A stretch of 64,000 nt of DNA, taken from the NCBI GenBank assembly GCA_014859895.1, contig JACZKS010000164.1, positions 1-64,000 on the forward strand, given 5' to 3'. Of the stretch, positions 17,257 to 27,736 are shown piece after piece. A program made the translations under genes and the position numbers. The notes beneath the pieces are model-generated. The model worked only from the letters and a program-made list of their open reading frames with translations. It was not told the origin of the DNA and ran no database searches. Position 1 is the first letter of the stretch; each line of letters begins with the position of its first letter. The stretch is from Rhodospirillales bacterium. Lineage in GTDB: Bacteria; Pseudomonadota; Alphaproteobacteria; Rhodospirillales; Shumkoniaceae.

Positions 17257-19131
17257 TCAGGCCTCCAGGCGGGCGCGCACCGTCGCCTCGATTTCCGAAA
17301 TCTTGAAGGGTTGGCCGCTGACCTTGTTCAGGCCCTCGGCGTCGATCAGGTAGCGGCTGCGCAGGAGTGTGATCAGTTGCCCGGCGTTCATCTCGGGCAC
17401 CAGGACGTGCTCGAAGCCGGCCAGCAGGTCGCCCAGGTTGGCCGGCAGCGGCCAGATGTGGCGCAGATGGATGTGCGAGACGTCGAGCCCGACCTCGCGC
17501 AGGTTGTCCACCGCGCGGGAAATCGGTCCGTAGGTCGACCCCCAACCGACCACCGCCAAGCGGCCGCGGGGGTTGCCCGCTTCCACGCCCTGGGCGGGGA
17601 TGTCCCGCGCGATGCCGGCGATCTTGCCGATCCTCAAGTTCGTCATCTTCTGATGGTTGGCCGGGTCGTAGGAGATGTTGCCGGTATCGAAGTCTCGCTC
17701 CAGGCCGCCGATGCGGTGTTCCATGCCGGGGGTTCCCGGCAGCACCCATTCGCGGGCCTGGGTCACCGGGTCGCGCCGGGTCGGACGGAAGTCTTCCGTC
17801 TCGGTGGCGAAGGAAACCGCCATGCGCGGCAATGTATCGACGTCGGGGATGCGCCAGGGCTCGGCCGCGTTGGCGACGAAGCCGTCGGTCAAGAGGATGA
17901 CCGGCGTCATGTACTTGGTAGCCAGCCTGACCGCCTCGATGGCGACCTCGAAGCAGTCGGAAGGCGAGCGCGCGGCGATCACTGCCACCGGGCTGTCGGC
18001 GTTGCGCCCAAACACCGCTTGGTGAAGGTCGGATTGCTCGGTCTTGGTCGGCATGCCGGTCGACGGCCCGGCACGCTGCGAATCGATGACGACCAGCGGC
18101 AGCTCGGTGCCGATGGCCAGTCCGATGGCTTCGGTCTTGAGCGCGATGCCCGGCCCCGAACTGGAGGTGACGCCGAGCGCGCCGGCGTAGGAGGCGCCGA
18201 TCGCCGAACAGACGGCGGCGATCTCGTCCTCGGCCTGGAAGGTGGTCACCCCGTATTCGCGTAGCGGCGCCAGGGCATGCAGGATGGAGGAAGCCGGCGT
18301 GATGGGATAGGAACTGAACACCATCTTGAGCCCGGCCAGCTGAGCGCCGGCAACCAAGCCCCAGGCCAGGGCCTCGCTGCCCGACACCGTGCGATAAAGG
18401 CCGGGATCGAGGGTTGCCGGCCCCACCGTGAAGCCGGAAAGGCCACCGCCCATCTCGGCGGTCTCGCCGAAAGCGTGGCCGGCGTTGAGCGCGGCGATGT
18501 TGGCCCCGGCGATCTCGGGACGCTTGGCGAACTTGCGATTGAGCCAATCGATGGTGGCTTGGCGGCTGCGGCCGTACATCCAATAGACCAGGCCCAGCGC
18601 CCACATGTTCTTGCAGCGCAGCATGTCCTTCTGCGACAGACCGAAGGACGTCAGCGCTTCCTCGGTGTGGCGCGAGATGTCGATGCCGGTCACCTTGAAG
18701 GGGGCGAGCGTACCGTCCTCCAGCGGATTGCCCTCGAAGCCCGCCTTGCGCAGGTTGCGCGCCGTGCAGGTGCCGGTGTCGATGATGACGGAGCCGCCCG
18801 GCTTGACGGTGTCGAGGTTCACCTTCAGCGCCGCCGGGTTGAGGGCGATCAACAAGTCGGGCGCGTCGCCCGGCGTCATGATGCGGCGCGCCCCGAAATT
18901 GATCTGGAAGGCCGACACCCCGAAGGTGGTGCCGACCGGGGCGCGGATTTCCGCCGGGAAATCGGGGAAGGTCGCCAGATCGTTGCCGACCAGCGCGGTC
19001 GACATCGTGAATTGGCTGCCGGTGAGCTGGATGCCGTCACCGGAATCGCCGGCGAAGCGCACCACGACCGATTCCACTTCGCGGCGCGGGGCCGCGATCA
19101 CTTCCGCCTTGGCGGCGATCGCTGAAACCAT
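17257..19131 (-). CDS. korA: 2-oxoacid:ferredoxin oxidoreductase subunit alpha (fused gamma-alpha)
   Basis: Partner of KorB. About 624 residues: an N-terminal gamma-type domain (VVVRFAGDSGDGIQLTGSQF, to ~190) fused to the alpha/pyrimidine domain (SYPITPASSILHAL, FQAEDEIAAVCSAIGASYAG, SSSGPGIALKTEAIGLA). The fusion order gamma-alpha is normal for two-subunit KORs. ATG at 19131 (MVSAIAAKAEV); the longer frame to 19284 has no family similarity. It is divergent from the Fe-S regulator gene (190-bp gap). Oxygen-tolerant homologues occur in Magnetospirillum-like bacteria. Confidence 0.92.
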   Translation of the reverse strand: MVSAIAAKAEVIAAPRREVESVVVRFAGDSGDGIQLTGSQFTMSTALVGNDLATFPDFPAEIRAPVGTTFGVSAFQINFGARRIMTPGDAPDLLIALNPAALKVNLDTVKPGGSVIIDTGTCTARNLRKAGFEGNPLEDGTLAPFKVTGIDISRHTEEALTSFGLSQKDMLRCKNMWALGLVYWMYGRSRQATIDWLNRKFAKRPEIAGANIAALNAGHAFGETAEMGGGLSGFTVGPATLDPGLYRTVSGSEALAWGLVAGAQLAGLKMVFSSYPITPASSILHALAPLREYGVTTFQAEDEIAAVCSAIGASYAGALGVTSSSGPGIALKTEAIGLAIGTELPLVVIDSQRAGPSTGMPTKTEQSDLHQAVFGRNADSPVAVIAARSPSDCFEVAIEAVRLATKYMTPVILLTDGFVANAAEPWRIPDVDTLPRMAVSFATETEDFRPTRRDPVTQAREWVLPGTPGMEHRIGGLERDFDTGNISYDPANHQKMTNLRIGKIAGIARDIPAQGVEAGNPRGRLAVVGWGSTYGPISRAVDNLREVGLDVSHIHLRHIWPLPANLGDLLAGFEHVLVPEMNAGQLITLLRSRYLIDAEGLNKVSGQPFKISEIEATVRARLEA

Positions 19132-19285
19132 GATCGGCTTTGTCCCTTTGTCGAGGACTGAACGTCCTGCTTGATGGCCTGCATATAGGTAAGCGTTGCT
19201 CCGCCGCCAACCACGGACGGGCTGGAGCCTCGCTTTTCCCTTGAAACGGGCTTGAAACGCCAGCCGGCCTGTCCTATTTTGCAAT

Positions 19286-19304
19286 CAGGACTGAATTGGT
19301 ACTG
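19286..19304. promoter_or_regulatory. Candidate Rrf2/IscR-type operator
   Basis: An imperfect 19-bp dyad with arms CAGGAC and GTACTG around a 7-bp centre. Its core GACTGAATTGGT resembles the GACT-centred sites bound by IscR-type regulators in alphaproteobacteria (from memory of the consensus, not a search). It lies 17 bp before the Rrf2 gene and could also govern the divergent korAB. Confidence 0.4.
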
Positions 19305-19321
19305 TTTTAAGAATCATAGGC

Positions 19322-19814
19322 ATGATCAAGCTCAACAAGATGACCGATTACGGCATCGTCGTGATGGTCCGCCTGGCGGTAGCCGGAGAGCGGATGCAGA
19401 CCGCGCCCGAGATCGCGGCGGCCACCGGACTGACGCTGCCGACGGTGGCCAAGCTGCTGAAGACCCTGGTGCAGGGCGGGCTCGCGGTTTCCCAGCGCGG
19501 CGCCCAGGGCGGCTACACCCTGGCCCGGACGCCCGAGCAGATTTCGGTGGTCGAGGCCCTCGAGGTGCTGGACGGCCGCTTGAGCCTGACCGACTGCGTC
19601 GAGGGCGACCACGACAGCTGCGAGCGCGAAGGCCAATGCCTGATGTCGGGCCGCTGGAACCGCGTCAATGCCGCCATCATCGACGCGCTGAAGAACCTTA
19701 CCCTGGCCGACATGATGTCGCCTTTCGACTATTTCATCGACGCTGGAGCGCCGCCGGCCGAAAAGCCGGTCGCCGCCGCGGCGCAAATCGCACCCCCCGC
19801 GCGAGGAGAATCGA

Positions 19815-19831
<17 letters not shown>
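19322..19831 (+). CDS. Rrf2 family Fe-S regulator of the SUF operon (IscR/SufR-like)
   Basis: A 169-residue winged-helix repressor/sensor that probably controls the suf genes. It starts [19 protein letters not shown], with a helix-turn-helix at about 28-50 and a wing [11 protein letters not shown]. Three cysteines (C92, C100, C106 in [16 protein letters not shown]) match the IscR-type [2Fe-2S] ligand set. A Pro/Ala-rich tail of ~25 residues is extra. The stop overlaps the sufB start by 17 bases, so regulator and operon are cotranscribed, giving feedback. It best fits the SUF-system regulator family TIGR02944. Confidence 0.88.
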
Positions 19832-21272
<1,441 letters not shown>

Positions 21273-21310
21273 CCGCCGGCCCCGGAATTTTGGAAAGGAC
21301 GGATAGACAA

Positions 21311-22057
21311 ATGCTTGAAATCAAGAACCTGCACGCCTCGATCGAGGACAACGAGATCCTCAAGGGCGTCAACCTCACGGTCAAGGCCGGCGAGGTACAC
21401 GCCATCATGGGCCCGAACGGCTCGGGCAAGAGCACGCTGTCCTACGTGCTGGCGGGGCACGAGGCCTACGAGGTGACCGATGGCGGCGCCACGCTCAACG
21501 GCAAGGACCTGCTGGACATGGCCGCCGAGGAGCGGGCCGGCGAGGGCCTGTTCCTGGCCTTCCAGTACCCGGTGGAAATCCCCGGCGTCGATAACGTCAC
21601 CTTCCTCAAGACCGCCTACAACGCGGTGCGCAAGTACCGCGGCGAGCCGCCGGTCGATGCCATGCAGTTCCTCAAGCTGCTGCGCGACAAGCAGGCCAAG
21701 CTGGGCATGGGCGACGAGATGATCCGGCGTGCCGTCAACGTCGGTTTCTCGGGTGGCGAGAAGAAGCGCAACGAGATCCTACAGATGGCCGTGCTCGATC
21801 CCAAGCTGGCCATCCTGGACGAAACCGACTCGGGGCTCGACATCGATGCGCTGCGCATCGTCGCCGAGGGCATTAACGCGCTACGCGGACCCGATCGGGC
21901 GATCGTGCTGATCACCCACTACCAGCGCCTGCTCGACTACGTGCAACCCGATTTCGTCCACGTCATGGCGGCCGGCAAGATCGTCCGTTCGGGCGGCAAG
22001 GAGCTGGCGCTTGAACTGGAACGCGAAGGCTACGCCGCCATCGCCACCGCCGCCTGA
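21311..22057 (+). CDS. sufC: Fe-S cluster assembly ATPase SufC
   Basis: ABC-type ATPase that drives conformational change in SufBCD; it is not a transporter. 248 residues with Walker [10 protein letters not shown], signature [10 protein letters not shown], Walker [12 protein letters not shown] and the SufC-specific [16 protein letters not shown] at 21311; the longer frame upstream is an artefact. It lies between sufB and sufD. Confidence 0.97.
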   Translation: MLEIKNLHASIEDNEILKGVNLTVKAGEVHAIMGPNGSGKSTLSYVLAGHEAYEVTDGGATLNGKDLLDMAAEERAGEGLFLAFQYPVEIPGVDNVTFLKTAYNAVRKYRGEPPVDAMQFLKLLRDKQAKLGMGDEMIRRAVNVGFSGGEKKRNEILQMAVLDPKLAILDETDSGLDIDALRIVAEGINALRGPDRAIVLITHYQRLLDYVQPDFVHVMAAGKIVRSGGKELALELEREGYAAIATAA

Positions 22058-22068
22058 GGGGAACGCCC

Positions 22069-23400
22069 ATGAGTCATGTCAGGAGCATTCCGTTCGCCTA
22101 CGCCGAGGGCGCCACGCCGGCCCTGCCGGGCGGCGCGCCATGGCTGGCGGCGTTGCGCAAGGACGCGCTTAGCCGTTTTGCCGAAAGCGGCCTGCCGTCG
22201 ACCCGCGTCGAACAGTGGAAGTACACAAACCTCAAGACCTTCGCCGACAGTCCGCTCCGGGCGGCCGTAGAAACCGATGCCAAGGTTGCCGTGGCCCCCG
22301 ACCTGCTGCCGGTCATCGACGGCGCCTATCGGGTGGTCTTCGTCAATGGCCGCCATCGGCCGGACCTGTCGGACACCGGCCCGCTGCCGGCCGGCGTCGA
22401 GCTGTCGACCGTGGCCGGCACGATGGAAAACGATGCCGATGCGCTGAAGGGCAGGCTGGGCGTGGTGGCCGGCCCCGACGGGCGCGTGCTGGTCAACCTC
22501 AATACCGCGTTCCTGGCCGACGGCGGCGTGCTCAGCGTGGCGCCCGGGACCCAGGTCGAGCAGCCGATCCATCTGGTGTTCGTTGCCACCGCCGCCACGG
22601 AAGGCGCGCTCGCCCATCATCCGCGCAACCTGATCGTCATCGGCGAAGGCAGCCGCGCCACCCTGGTGGAAAGCCACATCGCGACGGCCGACGGCATCGC
22701 CTACTGGTCGAACCCGGTCGGCGAAATCACCATCGAGGCCGGGGCCCGGCTCGACCACATCAAGGTGCAGGCCGATTCGCGGGCGGCGACCCATCTGTCG
22801 TTCTCGAAGGCTCGGGTGGCGGCGCGCGGGCGGTACGACAGCTTCGTCATGACCGTCGGCGCCCTCCTGTCGCGCAACGAGATCGAGGTGGTGCTGGACG
22901 GCGAGGAGGCCCTCTGCCACCTCAACGGCGCCTACCTGATCACCGGCCGCCAGCACGCCGACACCACCACCTTCATCACCCACGCCAAGCCCGGCTGCAC
23001 CAGCAGCGAAATCTACAAGGGCGTGCTCGACGGCAAGGCCCGGGGCGTCTTCCAGGGCAAGATCCTGGTCGCCAAGGATGCGCAAAAGACCAACGGCCAT
23101 CAGTTGAGCCGCGCCGTCCTCCTCTCCGACGGCGCCGAGGTCAGCACCAAGCCGGAGCTGGAAATCTACGCCGATGACGTGAAATGCAGCCACGGCGCCA
23201 CCACCGGCGAGCTGGACGAGGATTCGCTGTTCTACCTCCGGGCCCGCGGCATCCCTTTGGCCGAGGCCCGGCGGCTGTTGATCCGCGCCTTCGTCAGGGA
23301 GCAGATCGACGAGATCCCCATCGATGCCGTGCGCGAGCATCTCGACGGGCTGATGAGCGGCTGGCTGGACCAGGCCGCCCAGGAAGGAGCCTTGGCATGA
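22069..23400 (+). CDS. sufD: Fe-S cluster assembly protein SufD
   Basis: SufB paralogue, needed for iron entry in SufBCD. 443 residues; the N-terminal SRVEQWKYT-type motif (STRVEQWKYTNLKTF) and the C-terminal CSHGATTGELDEDSLFYLRARG..EARRLLIRAF are characteristic. ATG 22069 follows GAGGGGAACG. Its TGA overlaps the sufS ATG (ATGA), so translation is coupled. Confidence 0.96.
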   Translation: MSHVRSIPFAYAEGATPALPGGAPWLAALRKDALSRFAESGLPSTRVEQWKYTNLKTFADSPLRAAVETDAKVAVAPDLLPVIDGAYRVVFVNGRHRPDLSDTGPLPAGVELSTVAGTMENDADALKGRLGVVAGPDGRVLVNLNTAFLADGGVLSVAPGTQVEQPIHLVFVATAATEGALAHHPRNLIVIGEGSRATLVESHIATADGIAYWSNPVGEITIEAGARLDHIKVQADSRAATHLSFSKARVAARGRYDSFVMTVGALLSRNEIEVVLDGEEALCHLNGAYLITGRQHADTTTFITHAKPGCTSSEIYKGVLDGKARGVFQGKILVAKDAQKTNGHQLSRAVLLSDGAEVSTKPELEIYADDVKCSHGATTGELDEDSLFYLRARGIPLAEARRLLIRAFVREQIDEIPIDAVREHLDGLMSGWLDQAAQEGALA

Positions 23401-24665
23401 ACACGCTTGCCCCCCTCGCCGAGGCGCGCCGGGAGTCCGTTTTTGTCCCGGCCTTCGATGCCGAGGCGGCGCGCCGCGACTTTCCCATCCTGGCCACCCC
23501 GGTGATCCACGGCCGGGCCTTCCTGGACAGCGCCGCCAGCGCCCAAAAGCCGATGCAGGTAATCGATGCGGTCAGGCGCTGCTACGAGGCGGAGTACGCC
23601 AACATCCACCGCGGCGTCTACGAGCTGAGCGCGCTGGCGACCAAGAATTTCGAGGTCGCCCGCGACAAGGTGAGGACCTTCCTCAACGCCCGTGAAAGCA
23701 GCGAAATCATCTTCGTGCGCGGCGGCACCGAGGGCGTCAACCTGGTCGCCTACGCCTATGGCGACAAGTTCATCGGCGAGGGCGACGAGATCATCCTCAC
23801 CTATCTCGAGCACCACTCCAACATCGTGCCGTGGCAGCTGCTGGCCGAGCGGGTGGGAGCCAAGATCCGCCCCGTTCCCATCGACGACGCCGGCGAACTG
23901 ATCATGGAGGAGTACGAAAAGCTGTTGGGCCCGCGCACCAAGATGGTCGCGGTGACCCATGCCTCCAACGCCTTGGGCACCCTGCCGCCGGTCAAGCAGA
24001 TGATCGAGATGGCCCACGCCCAGGGGGCGGTAGTGCTGATCGACGGCGCGCAGGGGGCGCCGCATCTCAAGGTCGACGTCCAGGACCTCGACTGCGATTT
24101 CTATGTCTTCTCGGGCCACAAGGTGTACGGGCCCTCCGGCATCGGCGTGCTGTACGGCAAGAAGGCCCACCTGCTGGCCATGCCGCCGTGGCAGGGCGGT
24201 GGCGACATGATCGAATCGGTCAGCTTCGAGAAGACCACCTTCGCACCGCCCCCCAACAAGTTCGAGGCCGGCACGCCCCACATTTCGGGCGCCACCGGGC
24301 TGGCCGCCGCCATCGACTACGTGACCAAGCTGGGATTGGACAACATCGCCGCCCACGAGCATGCCCTGCTTGAGGAGGCCACCCAGCGCATGCGCCAGAT
24401 CCCGGGCGTGCGGATCTATGGTGAGGCCAAGAACAAGGCGGCCATCCTGTCGTTCATGATCGACGGCGCCCATCCGCATGACGTCGGCACCATTTTCGAC
24501 CACCATGGCGTCGCCGTCAGGGCCGGCCACCACTGTGCCCAGCCGGTGATGGAACGCTACGGCATTCCCGGCACCGTCAGGGCCTCCTTCGCGCTCTATA
24601 ACACGCGCCACGACGTCAACCTGCTGATCGAGGCGGTCGACAAGGTGAAGGAAATCTTCAAGTGA
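23397..24665 (+). CDS. sufS: Cysteine desulfurase SufS (group II)
   Basis: PLP enzyme that takes sulfur from L-cysteine for cluster assembly. 422 residues; the PLP lysine is in SGHKVYGPSGIGVL and the catalytic Cys in VRAGHHCAQP, both group II motifs. FLDSAASAQKPMQVI and NIHRGVYELS fit SufS. The sulfur acceptor is likely SufU, whose gene overlaps the stop (GTGA). A second desulfurase lies at the right edge of the window. Confidence 0.97.
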   Translation: MNTLAPLAEARRESVFVPAFDAEAARRDFPILATPVIHGRAFLDSAASAQKPMQVIDAVRRCYEAEYANIHRGVYELSALATKNFEVARDKVRTFLNARESSEIIFVRGGTEGVNLVAYAYGDKFIGEGDEIILTYLEHHSNIVPWQLLAERVGAKIRPVPIDDAGELIMEEYEKLLGPRTKMVAVTHASNALGTLPPVKQMIEMAHAQGAVVLIDGAQGAPHLKVDVQDLDCDFYVFSGHKVYGPSGIGVLYGKKAHLLAMPPWQGGGDMIESVSFEKTTFAPPPNKFEAGTPHISGATGLAAAIDYVTKLGLDNIAAHEHALLEEATQRMRQIPGVRIYGEAKNKAAILSFMIDGAHPHDVGTIFDHHGVAVRAGHHCAQPVMERYGIPGTVRASFALYNTRHDVNLLIEAVDKVKEIFK

Positions 24666-25129
24666 GTTCGGAACTGAGAGAACTATACCAGGAGGTCATC
24701 CTGGACCATGGGAGGACGCCCCGCAATTTCCACAAGCCGGAGGGCGCCAACCACCACGCCAACGGCCATAACCCACTGTGCGGCGACCGCGTGACGGTTC
24801 ACCTCAAGCTCAAGGACGACAAGGTCGAGGACGTCGGTTTCGAGGGCAGCGGCTGCGCCATCTCGATGGCCTCGACCTCGCTGATGACCGAAGTACTGAA
24901 GGGCAAGACGGTGACCGAGGCCCATGCGCTGTTCCACCGCTTCCACGACCTGCTGACCGGTTCCGAGGACAGCGCGGGCGATGCCGCCGTCGATACCGAC
25001 GACTTCGAGCGGCTGATGGTGCTGGCGGGAGTGCGCGAATATCCCATGCGCGTCAAGTGCGCGACGCTGGGCTGGCACACCATGGAGGCGGCGATCGGAA
25101 CCGAGGCCGACAAGGTGAGCACCGAGTGA
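24662..25129 (+). CDS. sufU: SufU-type Fe-S scaffold / sulfur acceptor
   Basis: Zinc-binding sulfur acceptor for SufS, of the IscU fold. 155 residues, starting at GTG, which overlaps the sufS stop. Conserved ligands are C40 and D42 (NPLCGDRV), C65 (GSGCAISMAS) and C133 (RVKCATLGW); the ~20-residue insertion before the last cysteine separates SufU from IscU. No sufE is present in this operon, in line with SufU taking that role. Confidence 0.93.
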   Translation: MSSELRELYQEVILDHGRTPRNFHKPEGANHHANGHNPLCGDRVTVHLKLKDDKVEDVGFEGSGCAISMASTSLMTEVLKGKTVTEAHALFHRFHDLLTGSEDSAGDAAVDTDDFERLMVLAGVREYPMRVKCATLGWHTMEAAIGTEADKVSTE

Positions 25130-25149
25130 CCCAAGGATCGGAGAATGCC

Positions 25150-25548
25150 ATGGCGGATTCTTTCGTGTTCGACAAGGGTGAGACCTCGCAGACGGAAAGC
25201 GCTCCGACGGCGGCCGCGCTGCCGGTTTCGGGCGATCGCGAGGGGTTGGAGAGCCGTATCGTCTCGGCGCTGCGCACTGTCTACGACCCCGAGATTCCGG
25301 TGGATATTTACGAGCTGGGTCTTATCTATCGCATTGACATCGACGAGGCCGGCAAGCACGCCACCATCCGCATGACCTTGACGGCGCCAGGATGCCCGGT
25401 GGCCGGCGAGATGCCGAGACATGTCGAGCATTCCGTGCGCGGCATGGTTCCCGAGCTCGAAAGCGTGGCCGTCGAGCTGGTTTGGGACCCGCCGTGGGAC
25501 AAGGACATGATGTCGGAGGCGGCCCGTCTCGAACTGGGCTTTTTCTGA
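25150..25548 (+). CDS. sufT: SUF-associated DUF59/MIP18 protein (SufT-like)
   Basis: Accessory factor for Fe-S protein maturation. 132 residues: a ~40-residue variable N-terminus, then the MIP18 domain with TVYDPEIPVDIYELGLIY, MTLTAPGCPVAGEMP (conserved Cys) and VELVWDPPWDKDMMSEAAR. ATG 25150; an ATG at 25145 is out of frame. Gap to sufU is 20 bp. Confidence 0.92.
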   Translation: MADSFVFDKGETSQTESAPTAAALPVSGDREGLESRIVSALRTVYDPEIPVDIYELGLIYRIDIDEAGKHATIRMTLTAPGCPVAGEMPRHVEHSVRGMVPELESVAVELVWDPPWDKDMMSEAARLELGFF

Positions 25549-25560
25549 ACGGAGAACGAA

Positions 25561-25908
25561 TTGACGATGACCGCACGACCCCAACTGCTGACGCTGACGG
25601 ACGCCGCCATCGAGCGCATCCGCAATTTGGTGAATCGCGACGATGCTTCCGGACGGACGCTCCGCATCGGCGTCAAGGCGCAAGGATGCTCGGGCATGTC
25701 CTACCACGTCGAGTTCGCCGACGCGCCGGGACCTGCCGACGAGGTGGTCGAAACCGGCGGCGTGACCGTCTACGTCGACCCCAAGGCCACCCTCTACCTG
25801 CTGGGCAGCCGGATGGATTACGTCGAGGACAAACTGAAGTCCGGCTTCGTCTTCAGCAATCCCAACGAAAAGGCGCGTTGCGGCTGTGGCGAGTCCTTTC
25901 ACGTCTGA
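25561..25908 (+). CDS. sufA: A-type Fe-S carrier (SufA/IscA/HesB)
   Basis: Carries or inserts clusters into apo-proteins. 115 residues with the three ligand cysteines C43 (AQGCSGMSY), C107 and C109 (RCGCGESF). The start is uncertain: TTG 25561 has GGAG at 6 bases, whereas ATG 25567 would have it at 12. I keep TTG because of the spacing. It is followed closely by grxD. Confidence 0.92.
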   Translation: MTMTARPQLLTLTDAAIERIRNLVNRDDASGRTLRIGVKAQGCSGMSYHVEFADAPGPADEVVETGGVTVYVDPKATLYLLGSRMDYVEDKLKSGFVFSNPNEKARCGCGESFHV

Positions 25909-25933
25909 GCCCGGCGCCAAGGAGATCACGATC

Positions 25934-26272
25934 ATGACAGACACCTCCGTCGCCGAGCGCATCCTCCGCGAGATCTCGGAGAACGACGTCACCCTTTTCA
26001 TGAAGGGAACGCCGGCAGCCCCGCAATGCGGTTTTTCCGCCCATATCGCCCAGGGGCTCCAGGTCATGGGCGTGCCCTTCAAGGGCATCGACGTCCTGGC
26101 CGATCCCGAACTGCGCGAAGGCATCAAGGTCTTCAGCCAGTGGCCGACGCTGCCGCAGCTCTACATCAAGGGCGAGTTCGTCGGCGGCGCCGACATCTTC
26201 CGCGAGATGGTCGAGTCGGGTGAGCTGGTCAGCCTCATGAAGGAAAAGAGCATTTCGCTCCGGCGCGGTTAG
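25934..26272 (+). CDS. grxD: Monothiol glutaredoxin (Grx4 type)
   Basis: CGFS glutaredoxin that binds and transfers [2Fe-2S] clusters with glutathione. 112 residues, active site QCGFS (C32), TP motif in WPTLPQLYIKGEFVGGADI. ATG 25934, with AAGGAG 9 bases upstream. It closes the suf operon, consistent with a cluster-delivery role. Confidence 0.95.
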   Translation: MTDTSVAERILREISENDVTLFMKGTPAAPQCGFSAHIAQGLQVMGVPFKGIDVLADPELREGIKVFSQWPTLPQLYIKGEFVGGADIFREMVESGELVSLMKEKSISLRRG

Positions 26273-26284
26273 CCGGCCGGAGCG
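26256..26284 (+). terminator. Possible weak terminator after grxD
   Basis: 8-bp arms CGCTCCGG/CCGGAGCG (26256-26263 and 26277-26284) overlap the grxD stop. No T-run follows, so at best it is a weak or Rho-assisted end. Confidence 0.3.
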
Positions 26285-26294
26285 TTCCCCCCTC

Positions 26295-26324
26295 TTGACT
26301 CGCGGTCAATCCCGACCGAAATAA
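26295..26324 (+). promoter_or_regulatory. Candidate promoter of the Hsp20 gene
   Basis: CTTGACT (TTGACT 26295-26300) with AAATAA about 18 bp downstream. The CTTGA element would also suit a heat-shock (RpoH) -35, but no CCCCAT-like -10 is clear. Confidence 0.3.
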
Positions 26325-26420
26325 GACGTGGTTGCCGGCGGTGCCTTATGGCCGCCGACGGGGCGCCTCGACGAGGGCCCACAAAGACCGGACTCGCTCG
26401 TACCTGGAGGAGGACGACCC

Positions 26421-26888
26421 ATGGCCCGTGTATCCGTATTCGACAGCCCACTGTTGCTGGGCTTCGATCATTTCGAACGAATCCTCGATCGCGTCTCCAA
26501 GGCGTCGCACGACGGATATCCGCCCTACAACATCGAACAGACCGGCGAGAACGCCCTGCGCATCACGCTGGCGGTGGCCGGGTTCTCGATGGACAATCTC
26601 AACGTCACCATCGAGGATAACCAGTTGATTATCCGTGGCCGCGGGAATGAAGACGATACGGGGCGGGTCTATCTGCACCGGGGAATCGCATCCCGGCAAT
26701 TCCAGCGGAGCTTCGTGTTGGCCGAAGGCATCGAGGTCAAGGGCGCCTCGCTCGATAACGGGCTGCTCCACATCGAGCTGGAACGCGAACTGCCGGAAAC
26801 GAAGGCGCGCACCGTGCCGATCGACGCCGGGGGCTCGAAAAAAGCCGTCGGCAAGCGCCGGACTATCGAGATGGACCCCGAGGTCTGA
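26421..26888 (+). CDS. Small heat-shock protein (Hsp20/IbpA-like)
   Basis: ATP-independent holdase for unfolding proteins. 155 residues. The N-terminus FDHFERILDRVSKAS..YPPYNIEQ is typical of IbpA-like class A proteins of alphaproteobacteria. The alpha-crystallin domain (~38-130) has LAVAGFSMDNLNVTIEDN, IASRQFQRSFVLAEGIEV and GLLHIELERELP. ATG 26421 with GGAGGAGG upstream. DUF1150 follows, a standing pair in this class. Confidence 0.94.
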   Translation: MARVSVFDSPLLLGFDHFERILDRVSKASHDGYPPYNIEQTGENALRITLAVAGFSMDNLNVTIEDNQLIIRGRGNEDDTGRVYLHRGIASRQFQRSFVLAEGIEVKGASLDNGLLHIELERELPETKARTVPIDAGGSKKAVGKRRTIEMDPEV

Positions 26889-26982
26889 CGCCATCCCGGC
26901 CCGACACCCGTTTTGCCCCTTCGCTTTCCCATTTCGAATCCTCGGCGCGCCGAACCGTCCAGGCGCCGTGAAGGAGATGGCC

Positions 26983-27219
26983 ATGCAAGATAAAACGAAC
27001 AACTCATCCGGCACGCCGCTGTCGCCCGACCTGACGCCCGCCGACTTCGTCGCCCTGGGTGTCGAAGATGTCGCCTACGTCAAGCCGGTCGTCGTCAACG
27101 GCGCCCGCGCCTATGCCATTCATGCCGCCAACGGCCAGCATCTGGCGGTGGTGCCCAACCGCGACCTCGCGCTGGCCACCGTGCGCCAGAACGAGCTGGA
27201 ACCGGTCAGCGTCCACTAA
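26983..27219 (+). CDS. DUF1150 family protein
   Basis: A 78-residue protein of the DUF1150 family, often encoded after hsp20 in alphaproteobacteria; function unknown. The conserved part is LGVEDVAYVKPV..GARAYAIHAANG and the C-terminal RDLALATVRQNELEPVSVH. Two ATGs are in frame; 26983 is taken because AAGGAG is then 6 bases away, whereas it would touch the ATG at 26977. Confidence 0.88.
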   Translation: MQDKTNNSSGTPLSPDLTPADFVALGVEDVAYVKPVVVNGARAYAIHAANGQHLAVVPNRDLALATVRQNELEPVSVH

Positions 27220-27240
27220 CGAAAAAGGAAATGAGCCGGC

Positions 27241-27262
27241 GGCGGCGCGCCAAAGCGCCGCC
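27241..27262. terminator. Stem-loop between the convergent DUF1150 and ptsN genes
   Basis: GGCGGCGC/GCGCCGCC 8-bp stem with a 6-base loop, flush with the ptsN stop. There is no adjacent T-run on either strand. Confidence 0.35.
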
Positions 27263-27727
27263 TCAAGCGGCGTGCGATGCCGCCGACTCGGTCAGGATGG
27301 CGTAAATGGCCTCGGCGCTGTCGGTGCCGCGCAGCTTCTCGCAGCCGCTTTTATCGCGCAGCAGGCGCGACACCCGGGCCAGGGCCTTGAGATGGTCGGC
27401 GCCCGCCGATTCAGGCGCCAAAAGCAGGAAAATCAGGTCGACCGGCTGCTCGTCGATGGCATCGAAATCGATGGGCTTGTCCACCTTGGCGAACAGGCCG
27501 TACAGGCGGTCCAGATTGGGCAGCTTGCCGTGCGGAATGGCGATGCCGTTGCCCACCCCAGTGGTGCCCAGCCGCTCGCGCTCCAGCAAAACGTCGAAGA
27601 TGGCACGCTCGTGCATGCCGGAAATTCCGGCGGCACGCTTGGCCAGTTCCTGCAACGCTTGCTTTTTGCTGGTGGCGTGTAGATGCGGGATCACGCTCTC
27701 GGTCGTGATCAGATCGGAAATCTCCAT
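27263..27727 (-). CDS. ptsN: Nitrogen-regulatory PTS EIIA (EIIA-Ntr)
   Basis: Phosphoryl acceptor of the PTS-Ntr chain, involved in nitrogen, potassium and envelope regulation. 154 residues with the phosphorylated His66 in GIAIPHGKLP, plus LLERERLGTTGVGNG and DLIFLLLAPESAGADHLKALA. ATG 27727, with AAGGGG at good spacing. It follows hpf (9-bp gap) in the classical rpoN-hpf-ptsN order. Confidence 0.95.
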   Translation of the reverse strand: MEISDLITTESVIPHLHATSKKQALQELAKRAAGISGMHERAIFDVLLERERLGTTGVGNGIAIPHGKLPNLDRLYGLFAKVDKPIDFDAIDEQPVDLIFLLLAPESAGADHLKALARVSRLLRDKSGCEKLRGTDSAEAIYAILTESAASHAA

Positions 27728-27736
27728 CACCGCCCC

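Noticed and set aside
16016..18604. An 862-codon minus-strand open frame across korB and korA
   Set aside because: Out-of-frame reading of korAB; no coherent domain.
25145..25149. ATG at 25145 as the start of sufT
   Set aside because: It is out of frame with the DUF59 protein; ATG 25150 is in frame.
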